From Allocoprobacillus halotolerans (GTDB lineage: Bacteria; Bacillota_I; Bacilli_A; Erysipelotrichales; Coprobacillaceae): a DNA stretch of 64,000 bases. The notes beneath the pieces were generated by a model that was not told where the DNA came from, made no database searches, and saw only the letters and a program-made list of their open reading frames with translations. The first letter of the stretch is position 1. The number at the start of each line of letters is the position of its first letter. The stretch is from the NCBI RefSeq assembly GCF_024399475.1, contig NZ_CP101620.1:1531608-1595607 (forward strand). Direction: 5' to 3'. Made by a program: the position numbers and the translations under genes. This document shows, in pieces, positions 22,704-33,604 of the stretch.

Positions 22704-23888
22704 ATGGATAAAAAAACAATTAAAGATATTGAAGTGACTGGAAAAACTGTCTTAGTTCGTGTTGACTTCAATGTACCTAGAAACAAAGAAACAGGAGAAA
22801 TTACTAATGACAACAGAATTGTTGCCGCTTTACCTACATTAAAATATTTATTAGAACAAAAACCAAAAGCTATTGTATTGTTCTCACATTTAGGTAAAGT
22901 AAAAACTGAAGAAGACAAAGCTAAAAATGATTTAGCTGTTGTTGCTCCTAGATTATCTGAATTATTAGGAGTGGATGTAAAATTCGTTAATTGTACAAGA
23001 GGAGAAGAACTTGAAACAGCTGTTAAAGAAGCAGATAATGGTCAAGTGATCTTAGTACAAAATACACGTTATGAAAAAGGTGAAAGCAAAAATGATCCTG
23101 AATTAGGTAAATACTGGGCTTCTTTAGGAGATGTATTTGTTGAAGATGCATTCGGTTCAGTACATAGAGCACATGCTTCTACTGCTGGAATTCCTGCTCA
23201 TTTACCATCTGCTGCTGGATTCTTAGTTGAAAAAGAAATTGCTTATATTGGAAAAGCTGTAAGTAATCCTGAAAGACCAATGGTTGCGATTTTAGGTGGA
23301 GCTAAAGTTTCTGATAAAATCTTAGTTATCGAAAACTTATTAAAAATTGCTGATAAAGTTATCGTTGGTGGAGGTATGTCTTATACTTTCGCTGCTGCAC
23401 AAGGACACAGCATTGGAAATTCTTTAGTTGAAGAAGATCGTATTGAAGTAGCTAAAGAATTAATTGCTAAAGGTGGAGATAAATTAATCTTACCTGTTGA
23501 TTCAGTTGTGAATAATGCATTTGCTGCTGAAGGTGATATCAAAGTTGTTGGTGAAGATATTCCTGATGGATACATGGGATTAGATATTGGACCTAAATCT
23601 GTTGAAAATATTAAAGCTGCTTTAGAAGGAGCTAAAACTGTTGTATGGAATGGTCCAATGGGTGTATTTGAAATGGAACCATTTGCTAAAGGAACAATCG
23701 CTGTATGCGAAGCTTTAGCTAATTTACCAGATGCTAATACAATTATCGGTGGTGGAGATAGTGCTGCTGCTGTTATGCAATTAGGATATGCTGATAAAGT
23801 TTCTCATATCTCAACTGGTGGAGGAGCTTCATTAGAATATATGGAAGGTAAAGTATTACCTGGTATTGCTGCAATTGATGATAAATAA
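22704..23888 (+). CDS. pgk: Phosphoglycerate kinase
   Basis: 394-aa glycolytic kinase making ATP from 1,3-bisphosphoglycerate. It begins [23 protein letters not shown] 22704 is preferred over an in-frame TTG at 22695 because GGAGGG lies nine bases before it. Motifs are RVDFNVP (substrate binding), [23 protein letters not shown] and the nucleotide loop [13 protein letters not shown]. It is followed by tpiA after 16 bases. Confidence 0.96.
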   Translation: MDKKTIKDIEVTGKTVLVRVDFNVPRNKETGEITNDNRIVAALPTLKYLLEQKPKAIVLFSHLGKVKTEEDKAKNDLAVVAPRLSELLGVDVKFVNCTRGEELETAVKEADNGQVILVQNTRYEKGESKNDPELGKYWASLGDVFVEDAFGSVHRAHASTAGIPAHLPSAAGFLVEKEIAYIGKAVSNPERPMVAILGGAKVSDKILVIENLLKIADKVIVGGGMSYTFAAAQGHSIGNSLVEEDRIEVAKELIAKGGDKLILPVDSVVNNAFAAEGDIKVVGEDIPDGYMGLDIGPKSVENIKAALEGAKTVVWNGPMGVFEMEPFAKGTIAVCEALANLPDANTIIGGGDSAAAVMQLGYADKVSHISTGGGASLEYMEGKVLPGIAAIDDK

Positions 23889-23904
23889 TAAGGGGATTAT
23901 GAAA

Positions 23905-24648
23905 ATGAGAAAACCAATTATTGTAGGAAACTGGAAAATGAATAAAACAATTGCTGATACAAAAGTATTTGTTGAAGCTGTTGATGGTGCTTGTAATGAT
24001 AAAGCTCAGTGGGGAATTGCAACTCCATACTTAGCATTACAAACAGCAAAAGGAGCAGCTAAAAATTTAATTGTTGCTGCACAAAATTGTCATTTTAAAG
24101 ACAATGGAGCTTATACTGGAGAAGTCAGTGTAGAAATGTTAAAAGAAATTGGAGTTGAATGGGTCATCTTAGGACACTCTGAAAGAAGACAATATTTCGC
24201 TGAAACTGATGAAACAGTGAATGCTAAAATGTTACAAGTTCTTCATAATGATATGACTCCAATCGTATGTGTTGGTGAAACATTAGAAGAATATGAAGCT
24301 GGAACAACAAAAGACGTTGTCAAAACACAAACTGTTGCTGCATTTAAAGATGTATGTCCAAATTGTGCAAGTCGTGTTGTTATTGCTTATGAACCAGTAT
24401 GGGCTATTGGTACTGGAAAAACTGCAACGAATGAAATTGCTCAAGATGTTTGTGCATATATTAGAAGCGTTGTTGCTGAATTATATGGACAAGAAGTGGC
24501 TGATAAAGTAAGAATTCAATATGGTGGATCTGTAAAACCTGAAGGATTAAAAGCTTTATTAGAACAACCTGATATTGATGGAGCATTAGTTGGAGGAGCT
24601 TCTTTACAAGTAGATTCATACAAAGCTATGATTGCTGCATTAGATTAA
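23905..24648 (+). CDS. tpiA: Triosephosphate isomerase
   Basis: Interconverts dihydroxyacetone phosphate and glyceraldehyde-3-phosphate. The N-terminus MRKPIIVGNWKMNKT carries the catalytic Asn and Lys, ILGHSERR the catalytic His, and AYEPVWAIGTGKTA the catalytic Glu with the mobile loop. YGGSVKPE and VGGASL bind phosphate. Two in-frame ATGs (23899 and 23905) are possible. The second has better spacing from AGGGG. Length is about 247 aa, which is normal. Confidence 0.96.
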   Translation: MRKPIIVGNWKMNKTIADTKVFVEAVDGACNDKAQWGIATPYLALQTAKGAAKNLIVAAQNCHFKDNGAYTGEVSVEMLKEIGVEWVILGHSERRQYFAETDETVNAKMLQVLHNDMTPIVCVGETLEEYEAGTTKDVVKTQTVAAFKDVCPNCASRVVIAYEPVWAIGTGKTATNEIAQDVCAYIRSVVAELYGQEVADKVRIQYGGSVKPEGLKALLEQPDIDGALVGGASLQVDSYKAMIAALD

Positions 24649-24655
24649 TGATAAG

Positions 24656-24679
24656 AGTCAACCTGCGGGTTGGCTTTTT
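24656..24679 (+). terminator. Terminator after tpiA
   Basis: AGTCAACC (24656-24663) pairs with GGTTGGCT (24668-24675) with one G-U pair, followed by Ts. Confidence 0.8.
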
Positions 24680-24777
24680 AAATCATCTCATTTTAAGAAT
24701 TGATTCTATCATTGTCGAATGAGTCAAAAAGTGATATAAAAAGAATATATTGATAATGAGAGAAAGGAGTGTTTCCG

Positions 24778-25706
24778 TTGATCATACATATATTTTTATT
24801 AATTATAGGCTTTGTCTTACTGATTAAAGGTGCAGATTTTTTTGTGGACAGTGCTTCACAGATAGCTTTACATTTTCATGTTTCAGAATTGATAATTGGT
24901 TTAACGATTGTTGCTTTTGGAACAAGTCTACCTGAAGCAGCAGTGAGTATTACTTCAGCATATACTGGCACAACAGGCATTGCCATTGGAAATATCATTG
25001 GCAGCAATATTGCTAATGTCTTATTGATACTAGGAATATCAGGAATCATTGGTCAATTGACAGTTCAAAAAAGACGTTTTATTTTGAAATTCCTTATGTT
25101 ATTGTTGCAACAATATTATTATTGACTTTAGGTTATTTTGGACAGTCCCTTTCTTTTATGGATGGGGTTATCTTATGGTTGTTTTTTATCGTTTTTTTAG
25201 TCTATCTCTATCATAGTGCTAAACAACAAAAAGAAGAACAAAGTGAGTCCAAACAACAAACATCCATAATAAAATTACTATTTTATGTTGTTTTTTCATT
25301 GGTATGTATTATTGTAGGAAGTGAAGTTACAGTAGATGCAGCACGTTATATAGCTGCACAGTTAGGTATGAGCGAACGTTTGATTGGTTTGACAATTGTG
25401 GCTGTAGGAACGTCTTTACCAGAGTTAATGACATCATTGGTAGCTTCATATAAAGGAAAAAATGATATAGCAGTAGGAAATATTATTGGAAGTAATATCT
25501 TTAATATCTTATTTGTATTAGGAACAGCATCGCTTGTTGCACCACATGGAATTGCTTTTGATGTTCAATTTATCTTAGATGGAATCATAGCAATAGGGGT
25601 AGTTGTTTTGTTTATGATTTTTATAGATAAAGATATGATTTTAAGAAAATATGGAGCATTGGTGATGCTTATTGGTTATATTATTTATATTATTAGTTTG
25701 ATATAG
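24778..25706 (+). CDS. Na+/Ca2+ exchanger family protein (YrbG type), frame broken by one base
   Basis: Membrane antiporter built from two homologous five-helix halves. Each half carries the alpha-repeat signature: GTSLPEAAVSITSAYTG with GNIIGSNIANVLLILG in the first, and GTSLPELMTSLVASYKG with GNIIGSNIFNILFVLG in the second. TTG 24778 sits eight bases after AAAGGAG and gives MIIHIFLLIIGFVLL. The GTG at 24769 overlaps that site and is less likely. A missing T in the run at 25077-25080 breaks the frame. Restored text is RRFYFEIPYVIVATILLLTL. Total length near 309 aa fits the family. Confidence 0.83.
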
Positions 25707-25714
25707 TTTTTGGA

Positions 25715-25744
25715 AAGGTTTACATTATTATGTAAGCCTTTTTA
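25715..25744 (+). terminator. Terminator after the exchanger gene
   Basis: AAGGTTTACA (25715-25724) pairs with TGTAAGCCTT (25731-25740) with one G-U pair, followed by a T run. Confidence 0.75.
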
Positions 25745-25764
25745 TTTTTAAAAAATATGTTCTC

Positions 25765-25797
25765 TTGCTTGTTTTTTCACAAGGAATATAGTATATT
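25765..25797 (+). promoter_or_regulatory. adhE promoter with a possible Rex operator
   Basis: TTGTTT (25769-25774) and TATATT (25792-25797) are 17 bases apart. The -35 is overlapped by TTGCTTGTTTTTTCACAA (25765-25782), which has a perfect right half of the Rex site TTGTGAA-W4-TTCACAA but a poor left half. Rex, the NADH/NAD+ sensor, is a known repressor of adhE in Firmicutes. Its role here is inferred from that match only. Confidence 0.4.
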
Positions 25798-25834
25798 AAT
25801 CGTGTAAATATTAAATGATGTCGGAGGAAATGTT

Positions 25835-28509
25835 ATGGCAGAAAAAAAGCTGTAAAAAAAGAAGCCCCAAAGGCTGAAATGACTAATGAACAAGTTGATG
25901 CTCATATTGATGAGTTGGTTCAAAAAGCATTAGTCGCATTAGACAAATTTGAATCTTTTGATCAAGATGCTGTTGATTACATTGTTGCTAAATGCTCTGT
26001 TGCTGGTTTAGACCAACATGGTGTTTTAGCTGAAGCAGCAGTCAAAGAAACTGGTAGAGGTGTCTTTGAAGATAAAGCTGTGAAAAATTTATTCGCTTGT
26101 GAATATGTAACAAGTAATCTTCGTCACTTGAAAACGGTTGGAATCATCAACGAAGATCCTTTAACTGGAATTACTGAAATTGCTGAACCAGTTGGTGTTA
26201 TCTGTGGTATCGTACCAACAACAAACCCAACTTCAACAGTTATTTTCAAATCATTAATTTCATTAAAGACAAGAAACCCAATCATCTTCTCATTCCATCC
26301 ATCTGCATATGAATGTTCAGTGCAAGCTGCTGAAGTCATCAGAGATGCTGCAATTGCTGCAGGTGCTCCTGAAGACTGTATTCAATGGATTGGAATCAGA
26401 GGTTCAATGTATGCAACAACTGCATTAATGAATCATCCAGGTGTCGCAACTATCTTAGCAACTGGTGGTAATGCAATGGTTAAAGCTGCTTACTCTTGTG
26501 GTAAACCTGCTTTAGGTGTTGGTGCTGGTAACGTACCTGCATATGTTGAAAAATCATGTGTATTAAAAAGAGCAGTTAATGATATCGTATTATCAAAATC
26601 ATTTGATAATGGTATGATTTGTGCTTCTGAACAAGCTGCAATTGTAGACCAAGAAATCTATAATGACTTTAAACAAGAAATTTCTCGTTTTAAAGTATAC
26701 TGGGTAAATGCTGAAGAAAAAGCAAAACTTGAAAAATATATGTTCGGTGCTGAAGCATATAGTGATAAAGTTAACGAAGTTGGAACAGTTAATGCTAATG
26801 TTGTTGGTAAAGCTGCAACTTGGATTGCTGAGCAAGCGGGATTCAAAGTACCTGAAGATACTCAAATCTTACTTGCAGAATGTAAAGAAGTTGGTCCAAA
26901 TGAACCATTAACAAGAGAAAAATTATCTCCTGTATTAGCTGTATTAAAAGCAACTTCTACTGAAGATGGTATTGCAAAATCAGCTGCAATGGTTGAATTT
27001 AATGGTTTAGGACACTCTGCTGCTATTCATACACAAAATCATGATATTTCAGTAGAATTTGGTTTAAAATGTAAAGCAATTCGTGTTATAGAGAATGCTC
27101 CATCTACATTCGGTGGAATCGGTTCAGTTTATAATGCCTTCATTCCATCATTAACATTAGGATGTGGATCTTATGGTCACAACTCAGTTTCTAACAACGT
27201 AAGTGCTGTAAACTTATTAAATATTAAGAGAATAGGGAGACGTAACAACAATATGCAATGGGTTAAACTTCCTCCAAAAATCTACTTTGAAAGAAATTCA
27301 ATTAGATATTTAAGAGATATGAAGATTATGGAAAGAGTCATGATTGTTACAGACAGAGGTATGTACAATCTTGGTTATGTTGACAAGATTGAAGATGCAA
27401 TCAAGAGAAGACGTAACAAAGTTAAAATGGAATTATACTTTGATGTAGAACCAGATCCAAGCATTGATACAGTTAATGAAGGTGTTGAATTAATGAGAAA
27501 ATTCGAACCAGATGTAATCATCGCTATCGGTGGTGGATCACCAATGGATGCTGCTAAAGTTATGTGGTTAATGTATGAACATCCAGAAGTTAACTTCGAT
27601 GACATCAAACAAAAATTCATGGACATCAGAAAACGTGCATTCAAATTCCCTGAATTAGGAAAGAAAGCAAGATTAATCTGTATTCCAACAACTTCAGGAA
27701 CAGGTTCAGAAGTTACACCATTTGCCGTTATTACAGACAAGAAAGCAAACAAAAAATATCCATTAACTGACTATGCATTGACACCAACAGTAGCAATCGT
27801 GGATCCAGAATTCGTAACAAGCTTACCACCAGCAATTGCTGCTGATACAGGAATCGACGTATTGACACATGCAATCGAAGCATATGTATCAATCTTAGCA
27901 TCAGACTTTACAGATGGATGGGCTAAACAAGCAGTTAAATTAGTATTTGACTACTTAGAAGAATCAGTGAAGAAAGGAACACCACTTGCAAGAGAAAAAA
28001 TGCATAATGCTGCAACAATTGCAGGTATGGCATTTGCCAATGCGTTCTTAGGAATGAACCACTCATTAGCACATAAGATTGGTGGAGAATATCATATTCC
28101 TCATGGACGTACAAATGGTATCTTATTACCACATGTTATTAGATACAATGGTACAGTTCCAACTAAACTAAACATCTGGCCAAAAATTGAAAACTACAAA
28201 GCAGACGTTAAATACATGGAATTAGCACAATTAATTGGATTAAATCCAAAAACACCAGCAGAAGGTGTAGAAATGTTTGCTGATGCAGTAGAAAAATTAT
28301 GGGTAAGCATTGGTGGAGTAACAAACGTTAAATCACAAGGAATCGACAAAGCAGCATGGGATGAATCAATCCACAGAATTGCAATGAATGCTTATGAAGA
28401 TCAATGTACTCCAGCAAACCCAAGAATGCCAATCGTAAAAGATATGGAACAAATCTTAAGCACTATTTATGATTATGAATCAAAATATGCAGTAAAGAAT
28501 GAAAAATAG
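25835..28509 (+). CDS. adhE: Bifunctional acetaldehyde-CoA/alcohol dehydrogenase, one-base break near the start
   Basis: Converts acetyl-CoA to ethanol with two NADH, regenerating NAD+ in fermentation. The N-terminal aldehyde dehydrogenase domain (about 1-440) has the catalytic Cys in FDNGMICASEQAA. The C-terminal iron alcohol dehydrogenase domain (about 460-891) has GGGSPMDAAKVMW for NAD and the metal-binding His cluster in GMNHSLAHKIGG and HGRTNGILLPH. ATG 25835 follows CGGAGGA and gives MAEKKAVKKEAPKAE if the A run at 25842-25848 has eight bases. Seven are written, which stops the frame at once. With that base the length is 891 aa, typical of AdhE. Confidence 0.92.
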
Positions 28510-28517
28510 TAAAAATG

Positions 28518-28549
28518 GAGCATAACTTGCAACAGTTATGCTCTTTTTT
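28518..28549 (+). terminator. Terminator after adhE
   Basis: GAGCATAACT (28518-28527) pairs with AGTTATGCTC (28534-28543), followed by T6. Confidence 0.9.
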
Positions 28550-28577
28550 CTTACAAACATATCAAAATATTGTATAA

Positions 28578-30077
<1,500 letters not shown>

Positions 30078-30083
30078 ACAAGC

Positions 30084-30116
30084 AAAAAGGACATAGCAGC
30101 AAGTTATGTCCTTTTT
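30084..30116. terminator. Convergent terminator between the GH1 and IIB genes
   Basis: AAAAAGGACATA (30084-30095) pairs with TATGTCCTTTTT (30105-30116). The stem is A/T-flanked and can act in both directions. Confidence 0.85.
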
Positions 30117-30143
30117 AAAAGTATTCATTTTAAAAGCGAATGT

Positions 30144-30464
30144 TTATTTTTTCCAGTCTTCTAGCATTTTTAAAGCTTGATCTAGAACTTTAGATCCATC
30201 CATCATACCATAAGTACGCATGTCAATAACATCCACAGGAATGGCATGGTTCACTTGATCTTTGATAGAATTTAAACGGAAACGAACTTGAGGTCCGATA
30301 AGTAAAACATCGCATGGATCAGCAGCATATTCAGTTGTAAGAGCAGTTTCACTTATAGCCCAAATTTTTGCTTCTAAACCTCTATCCTGTGCAGCTTTTT
30401 GCATTCTAGTTACAAGTAAGCTTGTTGACATTCCTGCACTACATGCTAACATGATTTTCATCAT
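30144..30464 (-). CDS. PTS IIB component, lactose/cellobiose family
   Basis: Small cytoplasmic phosphotransfer protein of about 106 aa. The phospho-accepting Cys is in IMLACSAGMSTSLL at the N-terminus, and the fold continues with DVLLIGPQVRFRL and PVDVIDMRTYGMMDG. The start at 30464 is nine bases from AAGGAGG on the minus strand. Alternatives at 30470 and 30461 exist. It would receive phosphate from a IIA and pass it to sugar on a IIC. Neither is nearby, so it is an orphan here or pairs with a distant permease. Confidence 0.85.
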   Translation of the reverse strand: MMKIMLACSAGMSTSLLVTRMQKAAQDRGLEAKIWAISETALTTEYAADPCDVLLIGPQVRFRLNSIKDQVNHAIPVDVIDMRTYGMMDGSKVLDQALKMLEDWKK

Positions 30465-30617
30465 ATTCATATTCCTCCTTATTTGTTTTTCTATACTCAT
30501 ATTATACACCTATTAGATATATTATGAAATAACAAAGATAGAATTTCATAAATTTATTGACTTATTGTAGTGTCTTGATTACCATAGTAAAAGAAGTTGA
30601 AGAAAAGGAAAAGAGAT

Positions 30618-30968
30618 ATGAAAAAGAAAGATATTATTTTTATTATAGGATTATGTATTGTCATTGGAGTAATCTATCTTGTTTATGAATTTACACAAAC
30701 TCAAAAAGGTGGGAAGATAGAAGTTTATTATCATAATGAACTCAAGGAAACCATAGATATATCAAAAAACCAAATATATACTTTTGAAGGTGATTATGGA
30801 ACTTTTCATTTAGAAGTTAAAGATTATCAATATCGTGCCATTGATGTTGAATGTCCTAATCACGATTGTGAAGAAGAAGGTTGGATTCAAGAAGGAAGTT
30901 CAAGAAAAATTATTTGTGTGCCTAATAATATTTATGTTGTCCAAGCAGATATTGCGCCTAAATATTAA
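30618..30968 (+). CDS. NusG domain II-containing membrane-anchored protein
   Basis: 116-aa protein with an N-terminal membrane anchor (DIIFIIGLCIVIGVIYLVY) and an extracytoplasmic NusG-II-like domain. The family hallmark is a paired-Cys segment followed by a basic strand, seen as VECPNHDCEEEGW and RKIICVPNN. ATG 30618 follows AAGGAAAAGAG. The upstream TTG at 30597 is not needed. Members often sit beside electron-transfer (Rnf/ApbE) or polyprenyl genes, but none is adjacent here. Its 3' two-thirds are duplicated on the far side of the IS element. Confidence 0.75.
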   Translation: MKKKDIIFIIGLCIVIGVIYLVYEFTQTQKGGKIEVYYHNELKETIDISKNQIYTFEGDYGTFHLEVKDYQYRAIDVECPNHDCEEEGWIQEGSSRKIICVPNNIYVVQADIAPKY

Positions 30969-31025
30969 TGATAAGCTCAGATTAAGAAAATGTTCACAGT
31001 CAATTCATAAGCTTAAGTTATGATA
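30704..31025 (+). repeat. 322-bp direct repeat, left copy (IS target duplication)
   Basis: This segment holds the last two-thirds of the NusG-II gene and 57 bases beyond it. I read it as identical to 32955-33276, on the other side of the IS1634-type element. Both copies end at GTTATGATA. The matched boundaries are AAAAGGTGGG at the left and TTATGATA at the right. Confidence 0.9.
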
Positions 31026-32954
31026 CCTGACTTTGGTATCCAACATTAAAATATAGTGAGACTTTCATTGAAAAACAGTAGTAATCTTTTAAGTGATTGC
31101 TACTGCTTTTTTATATTTTGTACCTGAATATTTGTTTTACTTGCCTTTCTGTCAAGTAATAATTTGTTAACGGTAATTTTGTCATTTATTCAAAGTCTTT
31201 TATGAACTTGCTTGATGTTGTTACGTTGATATATTTACTTTCTCCCTTGACTATCTTAAAACTTTTTACAAATTTCATAATTTCCTGTGTACTATATTTA
31301 TTGTTCAAGATTTTGAATTGGAATATTCTTTCCAATAATACTGCCAGGTAACATATCAAAAAATGTCCCTTTATACTGTTTTCTTTTTGAAGGAATACTG
31401 GTCTGGCATCCAAATCGGATTTCATTATTCTAAATGATTCTTCTATCCTCCATAAATTGTGATAGGTATTGTAGATGTCTGTTGACTTCATATTTGTTTC
31501 TGATGTGATCAATAAATTATAACCTGCCAGTTCAAGTTCTTTTTCTATGATGTCTTCATTGATTGTTGCCTTTGCTTTTTCTCCATTTTCATTAGTGAAA
31601 TTAACGTATTTTCCTAGATCTCCATATTCGGCTCTTTTTGCCTGACTGTAACATAGGCTTCTTGCCTTTTCAACCTGTTTGCTGATTTCATATCTTTTTT
31701 TAGATGCAAGCTTTGGATTATAAGTCACTACTCGTTTCTCAGTAAAATATATAGTCTTCTTTTTCCCGTCAATTTCTATATGATAAGGAAATTTGTCAAT
31801 GCATGACTTATATCTGTATAATAATGTACCATTATCATTTTTTATTTCTTTCCAGTCTTCATTATTCAACAATACCCATATCTTTTCTTTTTCAGGGAGA
31901 GTCTTGACAGATTTGGAGAATAAATAGCCATCTCCATTTTCTTTAGAAAAAGCAATGTTTTGAGTGCAGTTCAATCCCTTGTCAGCTACATGTATAGTTT
32001 TTCCTGAAATTTGGTTTTTCTTTTTAAGATCATGAATCACATCTCTTAAGACTGGCTTTTCACTTTCATTACCAGGAAACAGCTTCATGCCAATAGGGAT
32101 TTGATTGGCATCAAGCAATAGCCCTAAACTCACAATAGGGTCTTTTCTATTTTCTTTTGATGGACCCTTTCGTCTAAAATTATCTTCTTTATCGATTTCA
32201 AAATAGAAATTGGTACAATCAAAATAAGTCCTTGAAGTATTGATATTATAGACTTTCTTCATCTGCTCATTAAAAATCTCGATGAACTTGCCGTAATCAT
32301 TGCCCATGAATGCAAGACCGTCTAGAAGCTGATTATAAGAAAAATGAGTGGCACCTCTCAATTGAGGAATAACTTCATGAAAAGTTCTGTATTTACTGCA
32401 AGGATTCACAAGTCGGGCAAAAATAAGAGAGGAAAGCAATTCGTACAGATCAAATTCAAAAGAATTGGAAATATTGAAATAGTCAACAAACTTTTTGATA
32501 TTCATTTTATTCAGTAAAGAAACAAAAGGAAAATATCCTAAATAAAGTTCAGGAGATGATTCAGAAATTTTGAGAGCCTGACTGTTAGAAATTTCATCAT
32601 TAAGAGCATTGACTTCTTTTTGGAAATGAGCGATAGGATCATCAATTCCTTTGGCTTTCCAAGATTCGACAGAAGCGAGGGATTTAAAGGTGCGGTGAGC
32701 TCCACAGCGTTTTTGAGGGGAATAGTAACTTTCCACGATAGAAAGGTAGGTACGCCCGTTACGATGAGTTTTTTTAAGAAAATAAGCCATAAATAACCTC
32801 CATAATAGATATCACTAGTATCACTATATAAATTATAACATAAAAAAATAAATAAAAAAAGATAAAAAACAAAAAAAGCCGATAAAATCGGCATAATATA
32901 ATATTTGATAAAAAAGGATTACTAAAAAATATAGTGAGAACTCCTAAAGACGGG
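31026..32954. mobile_element. IS1634-family insertion sequence, about 1.93 kb
   Basis: The element lies exactly between the two 322-bp repeats. Its ends form weak inverted repeats (left CCTGACTTTGG, right-end complement CCCGTCTTTAG). A second shared motif, ATATAGTGAG, occurs near both ends in direct orientation (31051 and 32929). It carries one long transposase gene on the minus strand. IS1634 of Mycoplasma mycoides is the known case of an IS that makes long, variable target duplications, and this copy fits that behaviour. Confidence 0.88.
31186..32790 (-). CDS. IS1634-family transposase
   Basis: 534-aa DDE transposase of the IS4 supergroup. The first catalytic Asp is in RTYFDCTNFYFE, the second in IHVADKGLNCTQN, and the Glu with the Y-R-E-K signature is in YHNLWRIEESFRIMK. 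The N-terminal text YFLKKTHRNGRTYLSIVESY is typical of this family. The frame is intact, so the element may still be active. A GGAGGT site precedes the start on the minus strand. It cuts and rejoins DNA during transposition. Confidence 0.92.
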   Translation of the reverse strand: MAYFLKKTHRNGRTYLSIVESYYSPQKRCGAHRTFKSLASVESWKAKGIDDPIAHFQKEVNALNDEISNSQALKISESSPELYLGYFPFVSLLNKMNIKKFVDYFNISNSFEFDLYELLSSLIFARLVNPCSKYRTFHEVIPQLRGATHFSYNQLLDGLAFMGNDYGKFIEIFNEQMKKVYNINTSRTYFDCTNFYFEIDKEDNFRRKGPSKENRKDPIVSLGLLLDANQIPIGMKLFPGNESEKPVLRDVIHDLKKKNQISGKTIHVADKGLNCTQNIAFSKENGDGYLFSKSVKTLPEKEKIWVLLNNEDWKEIKNDNGTLLYRYKSCIDKFPYHIEIDGKKKTIYFTEKRVVTYNPKLASKKRYEISKQVEKARSLCYSQAKRAEYGDLGKYVNFTNENGEKAKATINEDIIEKELELAGYNLLITSETNMKSTDIYNTYHNLWRIEESFRIMKSDLDARPVFLQKENSIKGHFLICYLAVLLERIFQFKILNNKYSTQEIMKFVKSFKIVKGESKYINVTTSSKFIKDFE

Positions 32955-33276
32955 AAAAGGTGGGAAGATAGAAGTTTATTATCATAATGAACTCAAGGAA
33001 ACCATAGATATATCAAAAAACCAAATATATACTTTTGAAGGTGATTATGGAACTTTTCATTTAGAAGTTAAAGATTATCAATATCGTGCCATTGATGTTG
33101 AATGTCCTAATCACGATTGTGAAGAAGAAGGTTGGATTCAAGAAGGAAGTTCAAGAAAAATTATTTGTGTGCCTAATAATATTTATGTTGTCCAAGCAGA
33201 TATTGCGCCTAAATATTAATGATAAGCTCAGATTAAGAAAATGTTCACAGTCAATTCATAAGCTTAAGTTATGATA
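32955..33276 (+). repeat. 322-bp direct repeat, right copy with a 5'-truncated NusG-II gene
   Basis: Second copy of 30704-31025. It contains the NusG-II coding sequence from GGKIEVYYHNE to the stop at 33217-33219 but lacks the membrane anchor and start codon, so it is a non-functional remnant. Deleting the IS with one repeat copy would rebuild a single intact locus running into the small-RNA-like units. Confidence 0.9.
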
Positions 33277-33297
33277 TAAGTGTCTTAAGATAAGACA

Positions 33298-33386
33298 TAT
33301 AATATTGAGATATAGACGACCTCTCCCTATATGTAAAATGCGTCTATACAAGAAGAACGTCAATTTCCCGCGTTCTTCTTTTTTTA
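33298..33386 (+). ncRNA. Candidate small RNA, unit A
   Basis: A TATAAT box (33298-33303) is preceded by the near-palindrome TGTCTTAAGATAAGACA. The predicted transcript, about 33310-33386, has two hairpins. The first is TATAGACG/CGTCTATA (33311-33318 with 33341-33348) around a 22-nt loop rich in C and U (CCTCTCCC). The second is a terminator, AAGAAGAACG/CGTTCTTCTT (33350-33359 with 33371-33380), whose loop contains TTTCCC, followed by Ts. No ORF is evident. The layout is like Firmicute sRNAs that use C-rich loops to pair with Shine-Dalgarno sequences. Function is inferred. Confidence 0.5.
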
Positions 33387-33512
33387 CAATGGATTTTAAA
33401 ATGTCACATATGATAGTGATTTATTATATAAAAAAGTTCACATAAAGTTGATATTAAATTCACAATAAATTCATATCAATAGGTTAATATATAAGTGTCT
33501 TAAGACAAGACA

Positions 33513-33600
33513 TATAATATAAGATATAGACGACCCCTCTCCCTATATATAAAATTCGTCTATACAATAAAAAAGAACGTTTCCCCACGTTCTTTTTTAT
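33513..33600 (+). ncRNA. Candidate small RNA, unit B (paralog of unit A)
   Basis: Second, diverged copy of unit A 215 bases downstream. It has the TATAAT box (33513-33518) behind the perfect palindrome TGTCTTAAGACA, the stem TATAGACGA/TCGTCTATA (33525-33533 with 33556-33564) around a loop with CCCCTCTCCC, and a 12-bp terminator stem (33569-33580 with 33587-33598) with loop TTCCCC. The stems are kept while loop and spacer bases differ, which supports an RNA structure. The spacer between units (33395-33488) shows no gene. Confidence 0.5.
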
Positions 33601-33604
33601 TGTA

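Noticed and set aside
33086-33274. 62-aa ORF occurring twice (also at 30835-31023)
   Set aside because: It is an out-of-frame reading of the duplicated NusG-II gene. The duplication is real but this ORF is not a gene.
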